The notes under the pieces are model-generated. The model saw only the letters and a list, made by a program, of their open reading frames with translations, had not been told where the DNA came from and made no database searches. 52,746 nt of DNA. Source: Planctomycetia bacterium. GTDB taxonomy: Bacteria; Planctomycetota; Planctomycetia; Pirellulales; UBA1268. Shown piece by piece: positions 33,185-43,293 of this stretch; positions within the stretch are counted from its first letter, which is position 1, and every line of letters begins with the position of its first letter. A program made the translations under genes and the position numbers. The stretch lies in assembly GCA_026401035.1 (NCBI GenBank), contig JAPLNR010000077.1, positions 1 through 52,746 of the forward strand, read 5' to 3'.

Positions 33185-35400
33185 GGCCGCTCCAGCGCCT
33201 CGCGGGCACGTTGCTTCTGACGCTTGAGCGTCTCGATGCGGATTTCCTCCTGCGTGCGGATCATGCCCCGCAGGAGTTCGACGACTTCGTTGAACGATTC
33301 CAACTCCATCATCTTATCCAGGACCGCCCGCATGCGGGCCAGCACTTCATCGGTGCGGCTCACCAGCTCGGCCGGGCCGAAACTGCCGCGGCAGGCGACG
33401 CTCAGGGCCGGCAGATCCTTCGCGGCGATGCCGGCCAGCGGGTCGGCGATCTGGATGATCAGGCGGGTCTCGAGTTCCGGCGTGAGCAGCAGATTGTTGT
33501 CCAGTTCCACGCGGATCATGCGGAAGGCGGCGGCAATCTCCGCGGTCTCTCCGGCGGCCCTGGCCGCCGCCTCCCCGAGGCGGGCAGCTGCAGCCGTGGC
33601 GGAGTCGGTGGGGTCCGGAGCCGATGCACCGCCTCCGGCGAGTCGGTCGCGAACCTGCGTGAGATCGGCGATGCAGCTTTCGTAACGCCGACGCAGGATG
33701 ATCTCCCGCGCCTCCAGCATCGCCAGCAGCGCCTCCGGGGCGACGACGTCGAGCGTCCAGGTGTCGCCCGATCCGGTGTTGGCCTGGCCGTCGAGGGTGC
33801 AGCCATCCTGCGCGGTCACCACCAGCGAGAGCGTGCGGCCCGGTGCAAGTCCGAGCGGCTCGATGGCCACGCGGAACGGTCTCTCGGCGGTCATTTCGAG
33901 GAGCGACGCATTTCCGGTCGCGGTCGCAATCGGCAGCGTGCTGGTGCCCCCTTCCGCGACTGCGAGCGTGACCGCCGCGGCGGCGAGACCGTGGTCGTCG
34001 CTGATCGTGCCCTCGAGGGGGATCGTGGCCCGCGGCGTGACGGCGGTGGAAATGCCCAGCATCCGCACCGCGACCTGCGGCGGCTCGTCCGGGAGGGCCG
34101 CAAGCACGAACGAGATCGGCTCTTGATTCACGAGGCCGTCGGTGTCGGTCAATTGCACCACGACGGTTCGCTCGCCATCGAGTTCGTCAATCCGCGCGGC
34201 GATGCGGCCACCCGCGGCCGTCGGTGGCGGGTTTTTTTCAGTCGCGGCGGGCTCGGACGCAGTTGTGTGGGCGGGGAGCGTGGCAAGGGTTTCCTCACGG
34301 CCCTCGGCAGCCGCCGTGATCGTCGCGGCAGACAGGGGCTTGGTCGCCGTGCAGGCGATCTCGACCGTCGAGCCGCGCGGGATTTGCACGATCCGCGAGG
34401 CGGGCACCTGCCGCGTCCCGCCCCCCAGATACGTCGGCAGCGTGTAACGGATCTCAAGGCTCTCGAGCGCCGGGGCGTCGACCACCACCAGCGCAAGGTG
34501 CCGCAGCCGCGCATCGCCGCCACGAACCTCGAGCAGCAGGTCCTCGTTGACCGACTTGAGAACGTGGCCGAATGCCTGCAGATCATCGGCGACGCCGCCC
34601 CGCATGCCCATGCGGTCGGTGCGCCAGCCGGCCGCACCGCGGCTGCGAAGATCGACCACCTCGGGAACAATTTTTCGTGCGTCGGCCTTCACGACGATGT
34701 CGACATCGCTGCCCCGGGCGACTTTTCGCCGCCCTGCGGAAAACCCCTCGATCGAGAGGCTCGTGCGGCGGGGCCAGGGATCGTCGCCGAGCCACACCAT
34801 CCGCTGCACCCAAAGATCAGCGATGGCCGGCCGGGCGAGCGCGAGCCCGCCGATGCTCGCCGCGGCACCGATTCCGAGGATGGCGAGCCCCACGAGCCGG
34901 CGGCGCCTGAAGAGCACCGCCGGGCTTACCTGATCCACCATCGACACCGCCTCTGCCACGGTGCGGCCCAGCAACGTCGGATCGACGTCCTCATGGCCAC
35001 CGCCCGACAACTCGATCGCCGTCGAGAGACTGTCACGAAATCCGGCGTGGCCCCGCTCCACGACCGTGGCCAACGCGGCGTCGTCGAGCGGCGTTGCCAG
35101 CCGGCCGAACAATTTGCTCCGCAGGAGCGCCGCCAGCCCCACCACGGTTGCCACGGCCCACGCTGCCCGCACCCACGCCGGTGGCTCGATCAGCCAGTCG
35201 AAGGCGAGCGCTGCCCAAAAAACCGCCGCGCCGGCGAGGCAGACGAGAGCGAGCGACTCCACCCAGATCCAGCGACGCGTCTGCTGTCGCAGCGAGTCGA
35301 GCAGCCGACGCAGGGTGACGATGCCTTCGCCCGGGGGCAGGCCGGCCTGTCGCCCGGAGACGAAACCTGTTTCGGTGGGAGATGTGGCGACGGCGGGCAC
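33181..35400 (-). CDS. Large multi-domain membrane protein (DUF4175-like) of the MoxR/VWA cluster
   Basis: A 739-residue protein of unknown function. Two membrane helices near the N terminus (about 48-68 and 78-95) and a third (about 165-187) anchor a long exported region of beta-sandwich-like segments (about 200-540), followed by a helical C terminus (about 545-739) with RLIIQIADPLAGIAAKDLPAL and MMELESFNEVVELLRGMIR. Its architecture resembles DUF4175-type proteins, but I am not sure of that family. I chose a GTG at 35400 with AGGA nine bases upstream, leaving 41 bases after the VWA gene; the frame is open to 35484. Its stop overlaps the coiled-coil gene (ATGA). Confidence 0.62.
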   Translation of the reverse strand: MPAVATSPTETGFVSGRQAGLPPGEGIVTLRRLLDSLRQQTRRWIWVESLALVCLAGAAVFWAALAFDWLIEPPAWVRAAWAVATVVGLAALLRSKLFGRLATPLDDAALATVVERGHAGFRDSLSTAIELSGGGHEDVDPTLLGRTVAEAVSMVDQVSPAVLFRRRRLVGLAILGIGAAASIGGLALARPAIADLWVQRMVWLGDDPWPRRTSLSIEGFSAGRRKVARGSDVDIVVKADARKIVPEVVDLRSRGAAGWRTDRMGMRGGVADDLQAFGHVLKSVNEDLLLEVRGGDARLRHLALVVVDAPALESLEIRYTLPTYLGGGTRQVPASRIVQIPRGSTVEIACTATKPLSAATITAAAEGREETLATLPAHTTASEPAATEKNPPPTAAGGRIAARIDELDGERTVVVQLTDTDGLVNQEPISFVLAALPDEPPQVAVRMLGISTAVTPRATIPLEGTISDDHGLAAAAVTLAVAEGGTSTLPIATATGNASLLEMTAERPFRVAIEPLGLAPGRTLSLVVTAQDGCTLDGQANTGSGDTWTLDVVAPEALLAMLEAREIILRRRYESCIADLTQVRDRLAGGGASAPDPTDSATAAAARLGEAAARAAGETAEIAAAFRMIRVELDNNLLLTPELETRLIIQIADPLAGIAAKDLPALSVACRGSFGPAELVSRTDEVLARMRAVLDKMMELESFNEVVELLRGMIRTQEEIRIETLKRQKQRAREALERP

Positions 35401-35441
35401 TCGTGGTGTTCCTGCGGCGTGATGTCGGGGAGCGGAGATGA

Positions 35442-37925
35442 TCAGGCCAGTTTGACGAGGCGGCGAACGATCCATTCGACACACAGCAGCCCGGCACCGA
35501 GGGCGAGCAGGAGCGAGTGAAGCCAGCGCTTGAAGGCGCCGTCGGGAGCGCCGGTCTCGTATTCGCGCCGCGAACGGTCGGGGATCCGCGCGGCCAGGGC
35601 CAGCGCATCGTCTGGTGTCCAGGCAGCCTGCGCGAGGTAGCGGACCGATCCGCCCGAGAGCGTCGCCAGTTGATCGAGCACACCGCGGTCGAGCCGTGGC
35701 CGTTCCAGTTCGCGGTCGGGCAGCCGGGCCTGAATGCGGCGCGAGACCTTTTCGTCGGCGCCGGCGCCGAGCTCCACGTCGATCCGCCAGGCCCCCTCGC
35801 GCGCGGCGACGAAGGCGCCCTGGAGCACTCCCGGCCGGCCGGATTCGGCCGTCAGCGGCACGCGAACGGTCACGCCGTCGGGACCGGTCGCCGTGCAGGT
35901 GGCCGCCGTACCGGCCGCATCGGCTTCGCCCTCGGACGCGACCACGCGGACCACCACGTTCGAGCCCACCGCGAAGCGGTCACGCTCCACGAGCAGGCGG
36001 GCCCGCCGCGAGCCACGCAACAGCCGGCCCTGCGAAACATGCCGCACGAGCTGGGTCGTGAGCCGTTCGAAGACGGCGTCGTCGATCCCGCGCAGCCGCC
36101 AGGTTTCGCCGCTGCCGAGGAAGAACACGCTGCCCGAGCCGTAGAGTTGGCCCGCCATGTAGATCGCTCCAGCCTCACCCGCCGATCCGGCCTGCCGCGT
36201 CGTCAGGCCCGGCGGCTGCACGCGGGCGTAGACCGTCGCGCCCGGCTTGGCAACGGACGTGTCGAAACATGCATAGACGCCCTGGAACTCGCTCCACACC
36301 GTCTGGCTCGAGATGCGGCTGGCGCCGAGCCAGAGAAACTCGGCCTCCTGGCCGTCGCGAGAAAAGAGGAGCGGCATCGGCTCCTCGTACCCCGGCCGCT
36401 CGTCGAGCAGCATGGCGTCGGATCTTCGCAACTCCACCGGATGCAGGTTCCGCAGCACCGTCGTGCTGGGATCGGCGAGCCAGGCGTCCATGAAAACATT
36501 GCCGGCCACCAGCACGAGCCCGCCCGACTCCTGCGCCGTCCAGCGTTCCAGTCGCGACTGGGCCGCGGCATCGAGCAGCCGCCAGTCGTAGTCGAAGGCG
36601 ACGATCACGTCGTATTCGGCAAGCTCCTTGGCCGTGGCGGGAAAGGCGTCGAGGATCCGCCGCGCATCCTGCGAGACGCCGGGGGCGGCCGTGCCCAGGA
36701 GCACGTCGACCGCAAAACTCTTGTCGCGCTCGAGCACGTTCCGCATGAACTGGTATTCACGCGAGGGGCCTCCCGCCATGAGCAGCACCTGCGTGATCCG
36801 GTCGACGACCTCCACCTCGGCGGCCTGCAGATTGTCGGCAGGGGCGCGGTCCGCGGCGGGCGGTTGGACTTTCAGCACGAGTTCGTGCCGGCCCGGCGAT
36901 TCGAGCGCCGGCACGTCGAACCGTACGGCCGACAGCGCCCCGTCGGCTCCGAGCACCATCTCCAGCGTGTCGATCGGTCGGCCCGGCTTGCCGTCCGCGG
37001 CCTCGGAAAGTTCCACCCGCACGGTCTGGCCGGCGAGCCCCTGCGCCTGCAGATAGCCCGTTACCGCAAACCGGTCACCCGGAAAGACCCGCGCGGGCAC
37101 GAGCAGGTCGGCCACGCGAACGTTTGCGGGCAGCCGCTCGGAACCGATCCCGACCGCATGCACGGCCACGCGGGCCTTGGCCAGCGGCGCCGTTGCGGCG
37201 GCGGGATCGACGCCCGCATTGTTGCCGCCGTCGGAGAGCAGGATCACTCCCGCCAGCGCGCCGGGGGGTTCCTGGTCGAGCACCCGCCCCAGCGTTTCCC
37301 CGATCCGCGTCTCGAATCCCCGTGGCACCACCCGCTGCTGCCACGACTCCGCCGCCACGGCGGCCGTGGTTGTGTCTGCTGCTGCGGCGGCGGTTGCTTC
37401 GGCGGCGGCGGCGTCACGGCCGCCGTTGGGCAGCACGGCCAACGGTTCGGCGTCGGCGTCGAACCGCCATATCGAGACCTCGTGCCGGGCGGAGAGCGCC
37501 TCGAGCAGGCCGCCGCCTTCCAGCACTTCGAGGGCCCGCTGGGTGCGGGTGGCGGCCTGCGCAGCGTCGGCGGCGGCCGGATCGTCCTCGAGTGTCATGC
37601 TCGCGCTCGAGTCGACGAGCACGGCCACCCGCGAGGGAAACACGATCTCGTGCTCGGCTTTGCGCTCGAAGTCGAGGTAGGCCGCCACGAGCGCGGCCAA
37701 CGCGCCCAGCCGCAACGCGGCCAGCAGCAGGCCCATGCCACGCGGCAGTTCCGCGGCATCGCGGCGGTACATCCAGAGCACGAAGACCGCCACCGCGGTC
37801 AATGCCAGCACCAACAACGGCATCTGCCACCACTGCGAGAAGCCGTCGACCAGCGCGCTGGTGACGCGATGATGCACGCTCTCGGTCGCGGCGAGGAGGC
37901 TCGTCAATGGCAGGCAGTCTGGCAT
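35442..37925 (-). CDS. Membrane-anchored von Willebrand factor A protein with an amidotransferase-like domain
   Basis: An 827-residue protein. Two N-terminal membrane helices (about 35-53 and 66-84) precede a VWA domain with the metal-ion site motif VLVDSSASM (Asp105-Ser107-Ser109) and LLSDGGNNAG. Ig-like segments (about 275-390) and a class I amidotransferase-like fold (about 395-600, with YDVIVAFDYDWRLLD, ESGGLVLVAGN) follow, and a last hydrophobic helix lies near the C terminus (about 805-823). The fold lacks an obvious catalytic cysteine. It belongs to the same run as the BatA-like gene, 27 bases away, and is likely a structural or interaction partner. Confidence 0.85.
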   Translation of the reverse strand: MPDCLPLTSLLAATESVHHRVTSALVDGFSQWWQMPLLVLALTAVAVFVLWMYRRDAAELPRGMGLLLAALRLGALAALVAAYLDFERKAEHEIVFPSRVAVLVDSSASMTLEDDPAAADAAQAATRTQRALEVLEGGGLLEALSARHEVSIWRFDADAEPLAVLPNGGRDAAAAEATAAAAADTTTAAVAAESWQQRVVPRGFETRIGETLGRVLDQEPPGALAGVILLSDGGNNAGVDPAAATAPLAKARVAVHAVGIGSERLPANVRVADLLVPARVFPGDRFAVTGYLQAQGLAGQTVRVELSEAADGKPGRPIDTLEMVLGADGALSAVRFDVPALESPGRHELVLKVQPPAADRAPADNLQAAEVEVVDRITQVLLMAGGPSREYQFMRNVLERDKSFAVDVLLGTAAPGVSQDARRILDAFPATAKELAEYDVIVAFDYDWRLLDAAAQSRLERWTAQESGGLVLVAGNVFMDAWLADPSTTVLRNLHPVELRRSDAMLLDERPGYEEPMPLLFSRDGQEAEFLWLGASRISSQTVWSEFQGVYACFDTSVAKPGATVYARVQPPGLTTRQAGSAGEAGAIYMAGQLYGSGSVFFLGSGETWRLRGIDDAVFERLTTQLVRHVSQGRLLRGSRRARLLVERDRFAVGSNVVVRVVASEGEADAAGTAATCTATGPDGVTVRVPLTAESGRPGVLQGAFVAAREGAWRIDVELGAGADEKVSRRIQARLPDRELERPRLDRGVLDQLATLSGGSVRYLAQAAWTPDDALALAARIPDRSRREYETGAPDGAFKRWLHSLLLALGAGLLCVEWIVRRLVKLA

Positions 37926-37952
37926 GGATGGATAGGAGCGTGGGCGGCCTTG

Positions 37953-40208
37953 TCAGCCGCCTGATTTTTTGGCGGAGGACGCATGGTAACTGGCCGAATA
38001 GGAAAGCAGTTGTTCCGCCAGCAGCACGGCCAGCAGCAAGTAGAGCAGTGGATTCACCAGTGACACCCCGGCAAACGAGCCCGAGTCGGGCTGGAGCGAG
38101 GACGCACCCTCATAGCGAAACGGCACCCCGGCGAGCGTGCGGTCGAGCCGTTCGCGGCCGATCCGTTCGAGGCGGCCTTCCTCGGGAATAACGTTGACGG
38201 CGACAACTCGCTCGCGCTCGGTGCCGTCAAGCCGCTTCCAGCGGGCGGCGTAAGCGCCGGCGGTCGTGGACGAGATCGACGCCGAGCGGCCGTCGGCCGC
38301 GGCCTGGTGCACGATCGTGCCGTCGGGCGGCACGATGAAGTCGACGTCGACCGCATCGAGGCCGGGTTCCAGATCGACCGTCACCCTGTCGCCCACTTCG
38401 AGCGACTCGGCCTTGCGCCGGGTGGCCGCCAGATGGCTCTGCAGCTCGAGCATCACGACGACCCAGCTCGGATTGCCACGGGCCCAGTTGTTCCAGGTGG
38501 GGGCGGCGGTGGTCAGAACGGCCACCACCAGCCCCTGCCCGAAGGGTCGCTCGACGGCGAGTGGAACGCCGGTTCGCAGCGAAAGGAGCCGCCGCAGGCC
38601 GCCACCGGCGGGCGGCTCGAAGCCGCGTTCCACGGCGATGAACCGGTCGATGCGGACGGCATCGAGGAGCGGATTGCGTTGGCCGGCGAGCACGGCCACC
38701 ACCGGATGCTCCTCGACGATCACATCGGGGCTCTTCTCCGCCTGCTCGGGCAGCAGATCGACCGGGCCGGCGAGCGGCACCGGAAACAGCCCTTCGCCGC
38801 CGCGATGCAGCGCCGTATTGATGGTCGCGGCCTGCGTCCGCGGGCCGAGGAAGAACACGACGCCGCCCCCCGCCTTGGCAAAGGCCTCGAGCGCGGCGAT
38901 CTCGGGGCCGTCGAGCTGCTCCACGTCGAGCACCCAGATGCAGTCGAATGGCTTGAGATCGAGCGTGGCAAGCGACCGAGGCTGCTCCACGCGGGGCCGC
39001 AGGCCGGTGGGCGCTCCCGAGCCGGGAGCCAGCGCGGCGGCGAGATAAAACGCGTCGCCGTTGCGGGCACCGCCGCGCGGATCGCCGTCGATGATCAGCA
39101 CGTCGACCCGGTCGCTGACGTCGATCACCGCGGTTCGGACATTGTCGGCGGCAAGCGCATCGGCGGCGATCCGAGCATCGACCACATGGCCTCCCGCCCT
39201 CGGGAAACGCACGTCGAACCGCTGGGCGGCGATCCCGCCGGCGGGAATTTCCTCGATCCGCACCCCTGGCCGTGCGGCCCCGTCCTCCCGGAGTTCGACC
39301 TGGATGGAGCGGGCTGGACGATCGCCATGGTTGCGGATCGCGACCTCCATCGGCACGAGCACGCCGGTTGCCGTCACGCCGCCCATCACCTCCAGCCGCT
39401 CGACCGTGAGATTGCCGGCCGCGGCCGCGTCGCCCTCGGCGGCGCAGTCGACCAGCCGCAGTTCGGCACCGGCGGCGGCGAGCCGACGGAGCGATTCGGC
39501 CGTGTCGTCGGCCGCTTTCCACTGGTTCGCCCGAAAATCGCTCACGAGCCAAACGACGTTGGCAGCGGAGGCGCCGCTGTCAGCGAGCAGTTCGGCGATG
39601 GCGGCGAGCGGTTGCCGCGGGCCGGCGGCGGTCTGCGATGGGGAGCGCCTGGCAAGTTCGTCGCGGACCCGCTGCACGAGTTCCGGCGTGACCGTCTGCC
39701 GCTCGATGTCGAAGGGCAGGCCCGCCGGGCTGCCGGCGGGATCTGCGACGGCCGCAAGCCGCGAAAACCGCCCGATCGCGAGTTCCTGCCCGCCCGTGGC
39801 GGCCGCCAGTTCACCGCAGATCCGTTCCACCACGAGCTTGCCGCGGTCGAAGGCGGTCTGCTCGCCAAGCCGCCCAGCCGACGAAAGATCGCCCATCGAA
39901 TAGCTGTCGTCGAGCAGCACGAGGTGCGTGGTGCGGCCCCCGCCGAGCAGTTGCCCGAGGGCGTTCTGCCAACGCGGCTGCGCGAGCGCCAGCACCACTC
40001 CCAGCACCGCGGCCACCCGCAACAGGAGCAGCAGGATCTGCTTGAGCAGCACGCGGGTGCGGTACTTCCGTTGGCTGGCCAGCAGCAGTTCCATCGCCGC
40101 CCACGGCACCTTCTTGTGCCGCAGCAGGTTGATGAGATGGATGACGATGGGGGCCGCGATCAGCGGCAGACCCCACCAGAGCAGCGGCAGAAAATCGAAC
40201 GTCGGCAT
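37953..40208 (-). CDS. BatA-like membrane protein with a VWA domain
   Basis: A 751-residue protein. The N terminus is the typical BatA double-helix domain: FLPLLWWGLPLIAAPIVIHL, then RHKKVPWAAMELL, then a second helix (about 57-77). A VWA-type domain follows with LLDDSYSM (Asp100-Ser102-Ser104) as the metal-ion site and VVWLVSDFRANQW. Beta-rich and amidotransferase-like segments (about 300-640) and a last membrane helix near the C terminus (about 715-737) complete it. The ATG at 40208 was chosen because the BatA signature begins at once. It starts eight bases after the DUF58 gene, the usual MoxR-DUF58-BatA order. Confidence 0.88.
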   Translation of the reverse strand: MPTFDFLPLLWWGLPLIAAPIVIHLINLLRHKKVPWAAMELLLASQRKYRTRVLLKQILLLLLRVAAVLGVVLALAQPRWQNALGQLLGGGRTTHLVLLDDSYSMGDLSSAGRLGEQTAFDRGKLVVERICGELAAATGGQELAIGRFSRLAAVADPAGSPAGLPFDIERQTVTPELVQRVRDELARRSPSQTAAGPRQPLAAIAELLADSGASAANVVWLVSDFRANQWKAADDTAESLRRLAAAGAELRLVDCAAEGDAAAAGNLTVERLEVMGGVTATGVLVPMEVAIRNHGDRPARSIQVELREDGAARPGVRIEEIPAGGIAAQRFDVRFPRAGGHVVDARIAADALAADNVRTAVIDVSDRVDVLIIDGDPRGGARNGDAFYLAAALAPGSGAPTGLRPRVEQPRSLATLDLKPFDCIWVLDVEQLDGPEIAALEAFAKAGGGVVFFLGPRTQAATINTALHRGGEGLFPVPLAGPVDLLPEQAEKSPDVIVEEHPVVAVLAGQRNPLLDAVRIDRFIAVERGFEPPAGGGLRRLLSLRTGVPLAVERPFGQGLVVAVLTTAAPTWNNWARGNPSWVVVMLELQSHLAATRRKAESLEVGDRVTVDLEPGLDAVDVDFIVPPDGTIVHQAAADGRSASISSTTAGAYAARWKRLDGTERERVVAVNVIPEEGRLERIGRERLDRTLAGVPFRYEGASSLQPDSGSFAGVSLVNPLLYLLLAVLLAEQLLSYSASYHASSAKKSGG

Positions 40209-41081
40209 AGAGTCCCTTACACCGCCATGCTCGAGCGGCGCGAGAGAAACTTGACGAGCGCAGCGTCGACGGCCTCGCCGGTGCGGATCAACGAATAGTC
40301 GCACCGCGCCGCCGCAGATCGGCGGCGGGCCTCGGCCAGAAATTCCTCGAGGGCCGCCATGTACCCGGCACGGAGGGCGCGGGGATTGCAGGCGATGTGC
40401 TCCGGCAACTCGAGGCCCTCGAAGCGTGTCGGGCCCTGGAAGGGGAAGTCGAGTTCGTCGTCGTCCATCACGTGCAGGAGCACGAGGTCGTGGCCCCGCT
40501 TCCGGAGCAACTGCAGGCCCTGAAACATCCCCTCGCGGTCGCCGAGCAGGTCGCTGATAATCACGATGAGCCCGCGGCGCGGGAGCGTTTCGGCGAGCGA
40601 CCGCAGCACCGGCTGGAAAGCCGTCGCGCGGTGGCCCCGCGGGGTTTCAAGCACCTCGACGATGCTCGTCAACTGCGACCGCTTCGTCCGGGCGGGTACG
40701 GTTGCCCGCACCTTGTCGTCGAAGACGGCGCAGCCCGCTGCATCGCCGTGCGACAGCGCCAGCCAGGCCAGGCTCGCCGCGAGCGTGGCGGCATAGTCAT
40801 ACTTGGAGAGCGGGCCGGACTTGTAATCCATGCTCGCCGAACCGTCGACGACGAGTGCGAGGCGGAGATTGGTCTCCTCCTCGAACTCCTTCACGTAGAG
40901 CCTGTCCTGCCGCCCCCACACCTTCCAGTCGACACGGCGCAGATCGTCGCCGCGGACGTATTCACGGTGCTGGAGAAACTCCACCGACTGCCCCTTGTAG
41001 GGACTCTTGTGGAGGCCGGCCAGCACGCCCTCGACGACGGCACGCGCGCGGAGTTCCAGCCGCGCGATCCGCGCGATGGCC

Positions 41082-42131
<1,050 letters not shown>

Positions 42132-42204
42132 GAATTCTCCGGGAAAGATGGGCTGGCCAACGGGAAGCGAGGAGGAGCCGGGAGGAGCGGATGCCGGGCC
42201 GCGC

Positions 42205-43284
42205 TCACCGCTGGTAAATCGGGAGCGTGCCTTTGTCCAACTGCAGAATAGTGAGATTCGTGGCCGTCGTGTAAACCGGGCCGATGTAGCCCTGCGGCCA
42301 GAAGGCGGTCTCCCCGTCGGGCTGGGACTCGGAAACGAGCCGTTTGTCGATCTGGTCGCGGTAGGCGGCCCATTTCTTGCCCCCTTCACGGTACATCACC
42401 TGCGCGTAGTAAAAATGCGCGTAGTGCCAGTGCCCGAAGCCGTTGTTGTTGATGTTGCCCAGGTTCTTTTCCGCGTAGTTGAGCATCCGCGGCACGTGGG
42501 TGTCGTCATACTCGCCGGCGTTGAAGAGGCAGGCGATCGCGGCGGCGGAGATGGCGGGCCGCCCGCCGCCCCCTTTCGAACTGTACTGGACGCCGCCATC
42601 CGCCTGCGTGCACTTGTGGATGTAGGCGATCGCCTTGTCGATGATCTCGCGCGGCACTGGAATGCCGGCGTTGCGACAGCCCCGCAGGCCCTGCACCTGC
42701 GTGATCGTGGTCGAGCCCTCGTCGAAGTTGTTGCCATCCTTCGCGCTCACGTAGCCCCAGCCGCCGTCGACCGTCTGGGCGCGGCCGGAAAACTCGACCG
42801 CCTTGGTGAGCATCTTTACAAGCTCCTCCCGCCGGCGTTCGTCCTCCTCCTCACCGAGCACCTGCGAGAGAAAGAGCATCGAGAAGCCGTGGCCGTAGGT
42901 GTAGCGGTCGTCGGTCTTGGGGTCGCCGATGAGCCCGTTGACCCGCGAGCGGCTCACGAGGTAGTCGACCGCCTGCCGGATCGACTCGGCGTAGCGGCCC
43001 TGGGTGGTCGTGGAGCCTTCCATCAACATCGCCGTGCCCGCCAGAGCCGTCATGGCGGTGGGGTAGCGGCCCTCGTTGGCCGACCAGCTGCCACGGCGGG
43101 ATTGCTTGCGGACGAGCCAGTCGAGCCCCTTCGCCACCAGCCGCTCGACCTTCGCATCGGACTGTTCCCCACGGGCCGCCGACATGCACGCCGGCGGCAA
43201 CAACGCCGACAGCAGAACGGCCGACAGAATGATGGCCGGCAGGAGCAGCGACGGGGCTGGACGAACAGACATGAAACGCAGCAT
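42205..43284 (-). CDS. Exported alpha-toroid protein (prenyltransferase/squalene-oxidase repeat)
   Basis: A 359-residue protein with a signal peptide (about 5-38). Helical repeats of the terpene-cyclase/prenyltransferase toroid type are visible as [46 protein letters not shown] and [11 protein letters not shown]. The DXDD catalytic motif of squalene-hopene cyclase is absent, and the protein is only half that length, so it is not a cyclase. From general knowledge, such proteins often accompany MoxR genes in planctomycetes. Starts at 43284 or 43272 are both possible; neither has a clear Shine-Dalgarno. Confidence 0.8.
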   Translation of the reverse strand: MLRFMSVRPAPSLLLPAIILSAVLLSALLPPACMSAARGEQSDAKVERLVAKGLDWLVRKQSRRGSWSANEGRYPTAMTALAGTAMLMEGSTTTQGRYAESIRQAVDYLVSRSRVNGLIGDPKTDDRYTYGHGFSMLFLSQVLGEEEDERRREELVKMLTKAVEFSGRAQTVDGGWGYVSAKDGNNFDEGSTTITQVQGLRGCRNAGIPVPREIIDKAIAYIHKCTQADGGVQYSSKGGGGRPAISAAAIACLFNAGEYDDTHVPRMLNYAEKNLGNINNNGFGHWHYAHFYYAQVMYREGGKKWAAYRDQIDKRLVSESQPDGETAFWPQGYIGPVYTTATNLTILQLDKGTLPIYQR

Positions 43285-43293
43285 GGGGAAATT

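Noticed and set aside
32974..37964. Very long open frames on the plus strand (over 800 codons) opposite the VWA and large membrane protein genes
   Set aside because: They are antisense to clear genes, are rich in Arg/His/Gly/Pro without domains, and arise from high third-position G+C on the coding strand.
42205..43284. Squalene-hopene cyclase
   Set aside because: Only about half the cyclase length, no DXDD motif and a signal peptide; only the toroid repeats match.
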